A stretch of DNA of 64,000 nucleotides from Pseudooceanicola sp. (GTDB taxonomy: Bacteria > Pseudomonadota > Alphaproteobacteria > Rhodobacterales > Rhodobacteraceae). Every line of letters begins with the position of its first letter. Position 1 is the first letter of the stretch. The notes under the pieces were generated by a model. It made no database searches. It saw only the letters and a list, made by a program, of their open reading frames with translations, and was not told the origin of the DNA. Made by a program: the position numbers and the translations under genes. The stretch covers positions 1 through 64,000 of the forward strand of contig NZ_JARGNH010000007.1 of assembly GCF_029213205.1 (NCBI RefSeq), given 5' to 3'. Shown one piece after another: positions 1-7,706 of this stretch.

Positions 1-61
<61 letters not shown>

Positions 62-123
62 CGAGGGGGCTTTGCCCCCTCGCGCTCCCCCAGGATATTT
101 TCGACCAGAGGAAGCCAGGGGAC
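62..123 (+). repeat. Extragenic hairpin repeat, copy 1
   Basis: A perfect hairpin (CGAGGGGGC, loop TTT-like centre, GCCCCCTCG; 62-82) is followed by a conserved tail with CTCCCCCAGGATATTT and GACCAGAGGAAG. A second copy lies on the opposite strand at 20012-20078. This copy sits about 50 nt past the stop of the leftward thioesterase gene, so it may act as its terminator, but the other copy is between divergent genes. It is therefore best viewed as a dispersed extragenic repeat. Confidence 0.8.
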
Positions 124-133
124 CGGGCAGGCA

Positions 134-919
134 TCAGCCGAACACCGCAACCATTTGCCGGGCCACCGCGACCCGGCGGCCTTCGGCGTCCCAGATATCG
201 GTGTACTGCAACGAATAGCCATCCGCCGCCTGTTCGCTGACCGAGCGCAGGATGTGCCAGCCGCGCGCCGCCACCGGGTGAAAGAAATCCATGCTCCAGG
301 TCATCGTCGACACCGGGGCGCGGTCGCGCAGCTGCACCATCGCCGCCGGTGGCAGCCCGTCGCCAAGGGCAATCGGGATCAGCCCCGGGTCGATGCCGCT
401 GTCATCGACCAGCCGCGACCAGATGTAGATCTCGCAGTCGCCGCCCTCGAGCGGGCGCCGTCCGCCGAGGCGTTTCAGCTCGAAATTCTCGGGGAACCCG
501 GAGGCGCGCGTGTGGCCCGGACGGTGAAAGCCCGGCGCCTCTTCCGGCGGGATCACCTGTGGCGCCGGTTTCAGGTCATGCACCACTGTGCTGGGGCGCG
601 GCGCGGCAAAGGTCAACAGAGCGCGGGCCGCGAGGGTCTCGCCAGAGCGGCAATCGACGGAGATCACCGCCGAATTCTTGCCCCGCCGCAGCAATTCGCA
701 GGTAAAGACCAGTTCCTCCACCGCCGGGCCGGAAAAGGCGAACTGGGCCGAACGCAGCGGCGGCAGATCGGGAAAGGCGCGCTGCGCCGCATGCACCTGC
801 AGCAGCGCCGTCAGCCCGCCCAGCAGGGTCCGCCCCTGCATCCATTCCGGCCGCGCCATGACCCGGGTTTCCATGCCCGTTCCGGTGCAATCGGCCAGAA
901 TCTCTCCGATGGTTGCCAT
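134..919 (-). CDS. Thioesterase-like (acyl-CoA thioesterase, double hotdog) protein, paralogue A
   Basis: A 261-aa protein that aligns along its whole length with the next gene. Shared landmarks are GRTLxGGxTA near residue 27, NSAVISVDC in the middle and STMTWSMDFFHPV toward the C-terminus. This is the layout of the TesB/4HBT_3 acyl-CoA thioesterase-like superfamily, predicted to hydrolyse acyl-CoA to free acid and CoA in the cytosol. An open frame continues upstream to 1087, but the start at 919 (MATIGEIL) matches the paralogue start (MANLREVL). The true substrate is unknown. It lies 107 nt downstream of paralogue B and is probably co-transcribed with it. Confidence 0.75.
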   Translation of the reverse strand: MATIGEILADCTGTGMETRVMARPEWMQGRTLLGGLTALLQVHAAQRAFPDLPPLRSAQFAFSGPAVEELVFTCELLRRGKNSAVISVDCRSGETLAARALLTFAAPRPSTVVHDLKPAPQVIPPEEAPGFHRPGHTRASGFPENFELKRLGGRRPLEGGDCEIYIWSRLVDDSGIDPGLIPIALGDGLPPAAMVQLRDRAPVSTMTWSMDFFHPVAARGWHILRSVSEQAADGYSLQYTDIWDAEGRRVAVARQMVAVFG

Positions 920-1026
920 GCCTGCTCTCCTTCGTCGCCAACGGGGCGAGGTTTCAAAAGCCCTCAGCGCGGTCAATGCGGCGGCGTGCAAGCCTAGATA
1001 TGTGAAGACCCTGGCCCGGCCCCGCC

Positions 1027-1809
1027 TCAGCCGAAGATTGCGACGATCTGGCGGGCGGTCAGCACCCGACGGCCCGATGCATCCCACATGTCCGAGCCCT
1101 GCAGCGAATAACCATCCGCCGCCTGATCGGAATAGGTGTGCAACAGGTGCCAGCCGGTCGCGGTGACCGGCTGAAAGAAATCTACCCCCCAGGTCATCGT
1201 CGACACCGGCGCCCAGGCCGACATTTCGGCCATCGCACCGGGTGGCAGCACATCGGCCGTCGCCAGCAGCACGGTGACCGGGTCGACCCCGGCCTCATCC
1301 AGCAGCCGGGTCCAGACCAGCATTTCCGGTGTGCCACCGCTCAGTGGGCGCGATCCCGACACCAGGCGGATGTCGAATTTCGCCGGGAACGACAAAAGCT
1401 TTGGCGGCTTGCGGTGGAACACCTCGCAGGTTTCCGGCGCCGGGGCGGCGGGCGCGGGGACCAGGTCATGGGCGACGTGGCTGTCCCGCGGATTGGCGCA
1501 GGTGAAAATCGCGCTGGCCGCCGGACCCGCCGCGCCGATGCAGGCCACCTGAACCACCGCCGAATTGCGCCCGCGGCGCAACAGCGAGACGGTAAACTCC
1601 AATTGGCCCTGGGCCGGGCCGACAAAGGCCAGCTGGGCGCCGCGCAGGGGCGGCAGATCAGGCAGGGCCCGGGTGGCCGCATGCCAGCAGAGCGCCGCTG
1701 TCATGCCACCGTAAAGCGTGCGCCCCTGCCCCCAGGCCTCGGGCGCGGCGATGCTCTGCGCGGCGCCCTCGCCGCTGAACCCGTCCAGAACCTCGCGCAA
1801 ATTTGCCAT
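1027..1809 (-). CDS. Thioesterase-like (acyl-CoA thioesterase, double hotdog) protein, paralogue B
   Basis: A 260-aa protein, first of a leftward tandem pair with the gene at 134-919. It carries the same landmarks: GQGRTLYGGMTA near residue 28, RRGRNSAVVQVAC, and STMTWGVDFFQPV toward the C-terminus. The family (TesB/4HBT_3-like) hydrolyses or binds acyl-CoA. The pair probably arose by local duplication and has diverged substantially, since identity is clear only in blocks. No signal peptide or membrane segment is visible, so both are expected in the cytoplasm. Function beyond a thioesterase fold is inference. Confidence 0.75.
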   Translation of the reverse strand: MANLREVLDGFSGEGAAQSIAAPEAWGQGRTLYGGMTAALCWHAATRALPDLPPLRGAQLAFVGPAQGQLEFTVSLLRRGRNSAVVQVACIGAAGPAASAIFTCANPRDSHVAHDLVPAPAAPAPETCEVFHRKPPKLLSFPAKFDIRLVSGSRPLSGGTPEMLVWTRLLDEAGVDPVTVLLATADVLPPGAMAEMSAWAPVSTMTWGVDFFQPVTATGWHLLHTYSDQAADGYSLQGSDMWDASGRRVLTARQIVAIFG

Positions 1810-1884
1810 GACCGCCTCGTCAGTTGTTGTCTTTTGATACTGTGCTATCCGCGCCGCGCTTCTCGTCCGCCGCGCTTGGGTAAG

Positions 1885-2337
1885 TCAACCGCGCCGGGCG
1901 GAAAAGAAGCCGCTGAGCAGCGCCGCCGCGGCTTCGGCGCCAATGCCGTCGATGACTTCGGGCGCGTGATGCGCCTGGGCATGGCTGAACACCCGGGCGC
2001 CATGCAGGACGCCGCCGGATTTCGGGTCGGCGGCGCCAAAGACCAGCCGGGCGATGCGCGCGGCGGCGATCGCGGCGGCGCACATGGCGCAGGGTTCCAG
2101 CGTCACGAACAGCACATGACCGGGCAGCCGCTCGCTGCCCGCCGCGGCGCAGGCGGCGCGGATCACCAGCATTTCGGCATGGGCCGAGGGGTCGGACAAT
2201 TCGCGGGTGCGGTTGCCGGCCCGCGCCACGATCTGCCCGGAGGGGGCGACCAGCACCGCACCAACCGGCACCTCGCCGCGGGCAGCAGCGGCGCGGGCTT
2301 CGGCCAGCGCCTCATCCATATGCGGGGCGAATGTCAT
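1885..2337 (-). CDS. tadA: tRNA(adenine34) deaminase
   Basis: A 150-aa cytidine/adenosine deaminase-fold protein. The zinc and catalytic residues are visible as HAE (His53, Glu55) and PCAMC (Cys83, Cys86). TadA converts A34 to inosine in tRNA-Arg(ACG), allowing it to read CGN codons, and is essential in most bacteria. The frame is open for 19 more codons upstream, but the start at 2337 gives the usual N-terminus with an EVPVGAVLV strand near residue 22. It diverges from the pseudouridine synthase gene, about 77 nt away, so both are RNA-modification genes sharing one intergenic region. A general nucleoside deaminase is the alternative, but length and motifs favour TadA. Confidence 0.88.
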   Translation of the reverse strand: MTFAPHMDEALAEARAAAARGEVPVGAVLVAPSGQIVARAGNRTRELSDPSAHAEMLVIRAACAAAGSERLPGHVLFVTLEPCAMCAAAIAAARIARLVFGAADPKSGGVLHGARVFSHAQAHHAPEVIDGIGAEAAAALLSGFFSARRG

Positions 2338-2413
2338 GGCCCCTTCCTGCCCCGGCCCCGCCCAGCCTGCAAGCCCGCTTCCGCCGCAGGGCAAAACAGG
2401 CTAAGCCAGCGCC

Positions 2414-3364
2414 ATGACCCGCAAACCCGCCCATACGATCCGCCCGCCGCGCCCGTCCAAGACCGGGGCCAAACCGCCGTCGACTTCCGGGACGAAGCCG
2501 CTGGCGAAAGCCGTGGCAAGCTCCGCCGCCAAACCGGCACCAAAATCGCAGCCGAATGCGGCACCGGCCACCGCCGCTGCGCCGGGCGCCACGCCCGCAG
2601 GCGAGCGGATCGCCAAGGTGCTGTCACGCGCCGGAATCGCCTCGCGCCGCGACGCCGAGATTATGATCGTCGAGGGCCGGATTTCGGTGAACGGACGCAA
2701 GCTGACCAGCCCGGCGCTGAATGTCAGCGCGGCGGACCGGATCGAGGTCGACGGCAAGCCGCTGAATGCCCCGGAGCCGCCGCGGCTGTGGCTCTATCAC
2801 AAGCCCGCCGGGCTGGTGACCACCGCCCGCGACGAAAAGGGCCGCCAGACGATATTCGAGGCGCTGCCCGAGGATCTGCCCCGGGTGATGAGTGTCGGCC
2901 GACTTGACCTCACCTCTGAGGGCCTGCTGCTGCTGACCAATGACGGCGGCCTCAAGCGGCGAATGGAACTGCCCGCCACCGGCTGGCTGCGCCGCTACCG
3001 GGTGCGGATGCGCGGCATTCCCAAGGACGAGGATTTCGCGCCGCTGCGTGCCGGTCTGAAGATTGACGGCGAGAAGTTTCAGCCGATGCAGGTCACCCTG
3101 GACCGCCAGCAGGGCGCCAACGCCTGGGCCACGGTCGGGCTGCGCGAGGGGCGCAACCGCGAGATCCGCCGGGCGATGGAGTCGATCGGCTTTAGCGTCA
3201 ACCGGCTGATCCGGATTTCCTACGGGCCCTTCCAGCTGGGCCAGTTGCAGCCCGGCGCGGTCGAAGAGGTGCGCGCCAAGATCCTGCGCGATCAGCTGGG
3301 CCTCGCCGAGGCCTCCCCCAGCCAGAAACCGACCCGCCAGCCGCGCCGCCCGCGCAATTCCTGA
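2414..3364 (+). CDS. rluB: 23S rRNA pseudouridine synthase, RsuA/RluB family
   Basis: A 316-aa protein. Residues 1-60 are a low-complexity Ala/Pro/Lys-rich tail. Residues 63-110 form an S4 RNA-binding domain (GERIAKVLSRAGIASRRDAE), and the catalytic domain follows with the GRLDLTSEG motif containing the nucleophilic Asp165. RluB isomerises U2605 of 23S rRNA in E. coli, and RsuA acts on 16S U516. The large N-terminal extension and basic C-terminus (PTRQPRRPRNS) resemble alphaproteobacterial RluB forms, so I prefer RluB over RsuA or RluE. It stands alone, divergent from tadA. Confidence 0.85.
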   Translation: MTRKPAHTIRPPRPSKTGAKPPSTSGTKPLAKAVASSAAKPAPKSQPNAAPATAAAPGATPAGERIAKVLSRAGIASRRDAEIMIVEGRISVNGRKLTSPALNVSAADRIEVDGKPLNAPEPPRLWLYHKPAGLVTTARDEKGRQTIFEALPEDLPRVMSVGRLDLTSEGLLLLTNDGGLKRRMELPATGWLRRYRVRMRGIPKDEDFAPLRAGLKIDGEKFQPMQVTLDRQQGANAWATVGLREGRNREIRRAMESIGFSVNRLIRISYGPFQLGQLQPGAVEEVRAKILRDQLGLAEASPSQKPTRQPRRPRNS

Positions 3365-3372
3365 CCGCGCTC

Positions 3373-3433
3373 GACGTCACCGGCCTGGCTGCGAAACCGC
3401 GCCGACTGCGCCAGCCGGCTGGCATTGACGTCA
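3373..3433. promoter_or_regulatory. Nested inverted repeats upstream of the terC-like gene
   Basis: GACGTCA at 3373-3379 and TGACGTCA at 3426-3433 flank a perfect 14-base palindrome, GCCAGCCGGCTGGC (3410-3423). The set lies between the rluB stop and the TerC start at 3510. It may be the rluB terminator, an operator, or both. No Mn-riboswitch core was recognised. Confidence 0.3.
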
Positions 3434-3509
3434 GGCCCAACTTGTCCAGAGCCCGACAACGCGTCACATTGGCGCGATAACATGACGCAAATTTGATGGA
3501 CCCGGACCC

Positions 3510-4328
3510 ATGGCTGATCTTTTGACTTTCGCCAACCTTGGCACCTTTCTGATGCTGTGCTTTTTGCAGGCGGTGCTGGGGTTTGACAACCTTCTCTATA
3601 TCTCGATCGAGAGCCAGCGCGCGCCGGTGGCGCAGCAAAAGGCGGTGCGATACTGGGGCATCATCATCGCCGTCGCCCTGCGAATCGTGTTGCTGTTCGC
3701 GATGATCCAGCTGCTGGATGCACTGACCGAGCCCTTCTATACCTTTGCCTGGGACGGGGTGCTGACTGGCGGGGTGAATTTCGCCACCGTGGTGTTTGTC
3801 TTTGGCGGCGTGTTCATCATCTACACCGCGGTCAAGGAAATCGGCCATATGCTGTCGCTGGATCATCTGGAAACCGATGTGCAGCAAAAGGGCGGCAAAT
3901 CCGCCGCCGGGGTGGTGACGCTGATCGTGTTCATGAACCTGATCTTCAGCTTTGATTCGGTGCTGTCGGCGATTGCCATCACCAAGGTGTTCCCGATTCT
4001 GGCCGCCGCCATCCTGTTGTCGGGCCTGGCGATGCTGGTGTTGGCCGACGGGGTCACCCGGTTTCTGGAGTCCAACCGGATGTATGAGGTTCTGGGCCTG
4101 TTCATCCTGCTGATTGTCGGGGTGGTGCTGCTGGGCGAGGCCGGTCAGGCCGCCGCCCATGCCACCCATGATCCGGCACTGGCGCTGCGGTTCTTTGACC
4201 ATGAGGTGATCCCGATGTCGAAGACCACCTTCTATTTCTCGGTGGTGGTGCTGTTCCTGGTCGAGATCATCCAATCGGGCTATTCGCGCAAACTGAAGGC
4301 CGAACGTCGCGCCACCCAGAGCCGATGA
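3510..4328 (+). CDS. TerC family integral membrane protein
   Basis: A 272-aa polytopic membrane protein with about seven hydrophobic segments. It has the two family signatures: GFDNLLYI near the N-terminus (Asp26) and FSFDSVLSAI in the middle (Asp149). These paired acidic residues lie inside membrane helices and are conserved in TerC/YkoY/Alx proteins, which are implicated in Mn or other metal-ion export and in tellurite resistance. It precedes the XpaC-TelA set by about 80 nt in the same direction, so it could share a promoter or a function with it. Whether it moves manganese cannot be read from the sequence. Confidence 0.85.
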   Translation: MADLLTFANLGTFLMLCFLQAVLGFDNLLYISIESQRAPVAQQKAVRYWGIIIAVALRIVLLFAMIQLLDALTEPFYTFAWDGVLTGGVNFATVVFVFGGVFIIYTAVKEIGHMLSLDHLETDVQQKGGKSAAGVVTLIVFMNLIFSFDSVLSAIAITKVFPILAAAILLSGLAMLVLADGVTRFLESNRMYEVLGLFILLIVGVVLLGEAGQAAAHATHDPALALRFFDHEVIPMSKTTFYFSVVVLFLVEIIQSGYSRKLKAERRATQSR

Positions 4329-4405
4329 CGGCACATGACTGCACACTGGCGCAATCCATGCGGGGTGCTTATGTTCAGGTCTGAAAATGGTCGCTGGAGG
4401 GGGCT

Positions 4406-4603
4406 ATGTCCCGGCTGATCCTCATTATTGTGCTGATTTCTGCGCTGGTCGCTGCGGCCTCGCTGGTTGCGGCGGCCTGGGGTCGTCCGGCGGGGGCTGA
4501 GACGGTCCCGGTGCGGCGCTCGAACGCCATCCAGAAAGTCGCCTTTGTGCTGTTGATGGTGGTGATGGGCGGTGTCGCGACCGGCTGGCTGGGGGCCGAC
4601 TAA
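4406..4603 (+). CDS. Small twin-transmembrane protein
   Basis: A 65-aa protein with two hydrophobic helices: residues 3-24, then a short basic stretch with PVRRSN, then about 44-62. A Shine-Dalgarno-like GGAGGGGGC precedes the ATG. Its last bases overlap the start of the xpaC-like gene, which indicates translational coupling. I do not recognise a named family. Its place at the head of the XpaC-TelA operon suggests a membrane subunit or assembly factor of that set; this is inference from position only. Confidence 0.7.
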   Translation: MSRLILIIVLISALVAAASLVAAAWGRPAGAETVPVRRSNAIQKVAFVLLMVVMGGVATGWLGAD

Positions 4604-5508
4604 TGGCACAGCGTTACGGCGGCGATTTCAGCCCCGATGGTGAGAACCAGCCAAAGCCGCCTGCAGGCAACCACAGGCCACGCCGCAATCTGGCCCGTCC
4701 CGACCCCGCCGGAGCGCGCTCGAACTTCCTGTTCGTGCCGCCGCTGATCCTGGCGGCGACCTCGATCGCGGCGGGGGCGGTCGGGCTGGCCATCGGCCTG
4801 GTCGGCGCCGCAAGCTGGGCACTCGCCGCCTGGCTGACCCGCGAGGGGCTGCGCGCCGAAGCCGCCTATCATGACCGCAAGGTGGCCCGCCGGCCGGCGC
4901 TGCCGCGCAAGATCCTCGGCTCTTTCGCCATCGCCCTGGGCACCGGCCTGGCCGCCACCGTGCACGGCGCCAGCCTGCTGCCTGCCGGGCTCTATGCGGT
5001 GATCACCGGGGCGCTGCACCTGGCCGCCTTCGGTCCCGACCCGTTGCGCGACAAAAGCGTCGAAGGCATCGACAACTTTCAGCAGGACCGGGTCGCCCGG
5101 GTGGTGGTCGCGGCCGAGGCGCATCTGAAAACCATGCAGGCGCAGATCGACACCCTGCGCGATCGGGCGCTGAGCGCACGGGTCGCCGGTTTTGTCACCA
5201 CCGCCCGCGAGATGATCCGCACCGTCGAGAATGACCCGCGCGATCTGACCTCAGCGCGCAAATTCCTCGGCGTCTATTTGATGGGGGCCCGCGACGCGAC
5301 GGTGAAATTCGCCGATGTCTATGGCCGCAATCACAGTGCCGATGCACGCGCCGCCTATGAGGCGCTGCTCACCGATCTGGAACAAAACTTCGCCGCCCGG
5401 ACCGAAAAGCTGATGCTTGACGACCGGAGCGACCTGACCGTCGAAATCGACGTTCTCAGGGAACGACTGCAACGCGAGGGGGTCCGGGCCCCCAAAACAA
5501 CGGAGTAA
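4603..5508 (+). CDS. xpaC: XpaC-like (5-bromo-4-chloroindolyl phosphate hydrolysis) family membrane protein
   Basis: A 301-aa protein. A Pro/Arg-rich N-terminus (1-40) is followed by two hydrophobic hairpins at about 43-80 and 105-145. A hydrophilic helical C-terminal half contains VVVAAEAHLKTM and ends in a predicted coiled coil. The arrangement and the following TelA gene match the xpaC-yaaN pairing known from Bacillus subtilis. Despite the family name, a direct phosphatase activity is doubtful; a role with TelA at the membrane under toxic stress is more likely. The ATG overlaps the upstream gene by one base, and the TelA start follows the stop by 5 nt. Confidence 0.8.
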   Translation: MAQRYGGDFSPDGENQPKPPAGNHRPRRNLARPDPAGARSNFLFVPPLILAATSIAAGAVGLAIGLVGAASWALAAWLTREGLRAEAAYHDRKVARRPALPRKILGSFAIALGTGLAATVHGASLLPAGLYAVITGALHLAAFGPDPLRDKSVEGIDNFQQDRVARVVVAAEAHLKTMQAQIDTLRDRALSARVAGFVTTAREMIRTVENDPRDLTSARKFLGVYLMGARDATVKFADVYGRNHSADARAAYEALLTDLEQNFAARTEKLMLDDRSDLTVEIDVLRERLQREGVRAPKTTE

Positions 5509-5513
5509 GCAAC

Positions 5514-6710
5514 ATGTCGGACACCGTACGCGCCAAAGCCGCGGAATCTGTGAAACTGGTCGAAGAGGTGACGGCGGTGGTGCTGTCTGAACCCAGTGGC
5601 GAAATCGTTGCCCTGGAACAGGCCGAGCCGGTAACGGCTGACGCGATCCGCACCCGGATGGCCGAACTGGACATGGGCGATACCAATTCGATCGTGTCGT
5701 TCGGGTCCTCCGCGCAGGCGGAATTGCAGGAAATCAGCCAGGCGATGTTGCAGGATGTGCGCAACAAGGATGTCGGCCCGGCGGGTGACAGCCTGCGCAG
5801 CATCGTCACCACCATCCGTGGGTTTTCGGTCAGCGAGCTGGACGTGCGCCGCAAACGCTCGTTCTGGGAACGGTTGATCGGCCGCGCCGCGCCCTTTGCC
5901 AAGTTCACCGCGCATTTCGAGCAGGTGCAGGGCCAGATCGACCGGGTCACCGACGACCTGCTGAAGCACGAGCACAGCTTGATGAAAGACATCAAATCGC
6001 TCGACATGCTCTATGACAAGACCCTCAATTTTTACGACGAGCTGGCGCTTTATATCGCGGCGGGCGAAGAGAAGTTGAAAGAGATCGACAGCACCGAGAT
6101 CCCGGCCAAAGAGGCGGCGGTGAACGCCGCGCCCGAAGACGAACAGGTGATGAAGGCGCAGGAATTGCGCGACCTGCGCGCCGCCCGCGACGATCTGGAA
6201 CGCCGGGTGCATGACCTGAAACTGACCCGCCAGGTGACGATGCAATCGCTGCCCTCGATCCGGCTGGTGCAGGAAAACGACAAATCGCTGGTCACCAAGA
6301 TCAACTCGACCCTGGTCAACACCGTGCCGCTCTGGGAGACCCAGCTGGCGCAAGCGGTGACGATTCAACGCTCGGCCGAAGCCGCCGCCGCCGTGCGCGA
6401 CGCCAATGACCTGACCAATGAGCTGTTGACCAGCAACGCCAAGAACCTGCGCGATAGCAACAAGATGATCCGCACCGAGATGGAGCGCGGCGTGTTCGAC
6501 ATCGAAGCGGTGAAACAGGCCAATGCCGATCTGATCGGCACCATTCAGGAAAGCCTGCAAATCGCCGACGAGGGCAAGGCCAAGCGCGCCGCCGCCGAAG
6601 TCGAGCTGAAGAAGATGGAGGCCGAGCTGCGCGACACCCTGTCCGCCGCCAAGGCCAAGGCAACCGGGCTGGGCGACGCCGCCGGGACCGCGGTTCCGTC
6701 GCAGAGCTGA
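5514..6710 (+). CDS. telA: TelA/YaaN family toxic-anion resistance protein
   Basis: A 398-aa soluble, highly helical protein without signal peptide or membrane segment. TelA landmarks include KRSFWERLIG near residue 115, VTDDLLKHEHSLMKDI, LDMLYDKTLNFYDELALYI near 165, and SLPSIRLVQENDKSLVTKI in the second half. Family members are linked to tellurite and cell-envelope-antimicrobial tolerance, but the biochemical activity is unsettled. It lies 5 nt after xpaC and 10 nt before the DUF2927 lipoprotein, so it is the core of this operon. The acidic N-terminal 40 residues are less conserved. Confidence 0.88.
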   Translation: MSDTVRAKAAESVKLVEEVTAVVLSEPSGEIVALEQAEPVTADAIRTRMAELDMGDTNSIVSFGSSAQAELQEISQAMLQDVRNKDVGPAGDSLRSIVTTIRGFSVSELDVRRKRSFWERLIGRAAPFAKFTAHFEQVQGQIDRVTDDLLKHEHSLMKDIKSLDMLYDKTLNFYDELALYIAAGEEKLKEIDSTEIPAKEAAVNAAPEDEQVMKAQELRDLRAARDDLERRVHDLKLTRQVTMQSLPSIRLVQENDKSLVTKINSTLVNTVPLWETQLAQAVTIQRSAEAAAAVRDANDLTNELLTSNAKNLRDSNKMIRTEMERGVFDIEAVKQANADLIGTIQESLQIADEGKAKRAAAEVELKKMEAELRDTLSAAKAKATGLGDAAGTAVPSQS

Positions 6711-6720
6711 GGTCGGCGCG

Positions 6721-7671
6721 GTGCGCGGCACACAAACGCTGGCTGCGGCGCTGATGGCGCTGACGCTGCTGACCGCCTGTGAGGACGGGTCGGACGGCTA
6801 TGGCGTGTCGCCACCGCGTCGCGCGGTTCCAGCGACGATTGCCGCCTCGCCCCGCCCCGAAAGCGCCGCTTCAACCGATCTACGGCGCTATTACGCCCAG
6901 GTGCAGGCCGATCTGCTGGCCCAGGGGTTGCTGCGCCAAGAAGGCGGCGGCATCGACACCCCGTTCAGCGCCGAGATGCTGGCGCAGAATTTCGAACGTA
7001 TTGCGCTCTATGACGAATACGCCCGAGGTGGGGGCTTGCAGACTTCGAACGCGCCGTCGCATCTGCGCCGCTGGGTGGTGCCGGTGCGGGTCGCGGTGGA
7101 ATTCGGCGCCACGGTGCCTGTCGCGCAGCGCAATTTCGACCGCAACGAGGTGGTCAGCTACACTGCCCGGCTGGCGCGACTGACCGGCCATCCGCTAACC
7201 TATACCCCCGGCCCCGGCGCGAATTTCCATGTGCTGGTGATGGGCGAGGACGACCGGGCGGCGGCCATTGCCCGGATCCGACAGCTGGTGCCGAATATCT
7301 CGGACAGTTCGCTGGGGATCTTTCGCGACCTGCCGCGCTCGATCCATTGCCTGGTGGTGGCGTTTTCCGGCAGCAGTGCCGATTACGAATACCGCCGCGC
7401 CATCGCCTTTGTGCGCGCCGAACATCCCGATCTGATGCGCCGCTCGTGCTTTCACGAGGAAATGGCGCAGGGCCTGGGCCTGGCCAATGACAGCCCCTCG
7501 GCCCGGCCTTCGATCTTCAACGACGACGACGAGTTCGCGCTGCTGACCAGCCATGACGAGATGCTGCTGCGGATGCTCTATGACCCACGCCTGCGCCCCG
7601 GGATGACCCCGGACACGGCGCGCCCGATCATTCAGTCCCTCGCCAACACGCTGGTTGGCGGCCCGAGCTGA
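6721..7671 (+). CDS. DUF2927 domain lipoprotein
   Basis: A 316-aa protein starting at GTG. The N-terminus has a short hydrophobic core and a lipobox ending LLTAC, so Cys20 would be lipidated and the protein anchored in the envelope, facing the periplasm. The body fits DUF2927, with LRRWVVPVRVAVEFGA near residue 116 and SCFHEEMAQGLGLANDSP near 240. The HEEMAQ segment resembles a metallopeptidase-type HExxx helix, although a full HExxH is absent. It sits 10 nt after telA and 35 nt before the SPFH-GYF gene, so it supplies the envelope-facing part of this operon. The function is not established. Confidence 0.82.
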   Translation: MRGTQTLAAALMALTLLTACEDGSDGYGVSPPRRAVPATIAASPRPESAASTDLRRYYAQVQADLLAQGLLRQEGGGIDTPFSAEMLAQNFERIALYDEYARGGGLQTSNAPSHLRRWVVPVRVAVEFGATVPVAQRNFDRNEVVSYTARLARLTGHPLTYTPGPGANFHVLVMGEDDRAAAIARIRQLVPNISDSSLGIFRDLPRSIHCLVVAFSGSSADYEYRRAIAFVRAEHPDLMRRSCFHEEMAQGLGLANDSPSARPSIFNDDDEFALLTSHDEMLLRMLYDPRLRPGMTPDTARPIIQSLANTLVGGPS

Positions 7672-7706
7672 GCTGAACCCATAATCATCTGGAAAGGACC
7701 CCCACC

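Noticed and set aside
3365-3509. yybP-ykoY manganese riboswitch upstream of the TerC gene
   Set aside because: The conserved core GGGGAGUA-type sequence was not seen; only palindromes are present.
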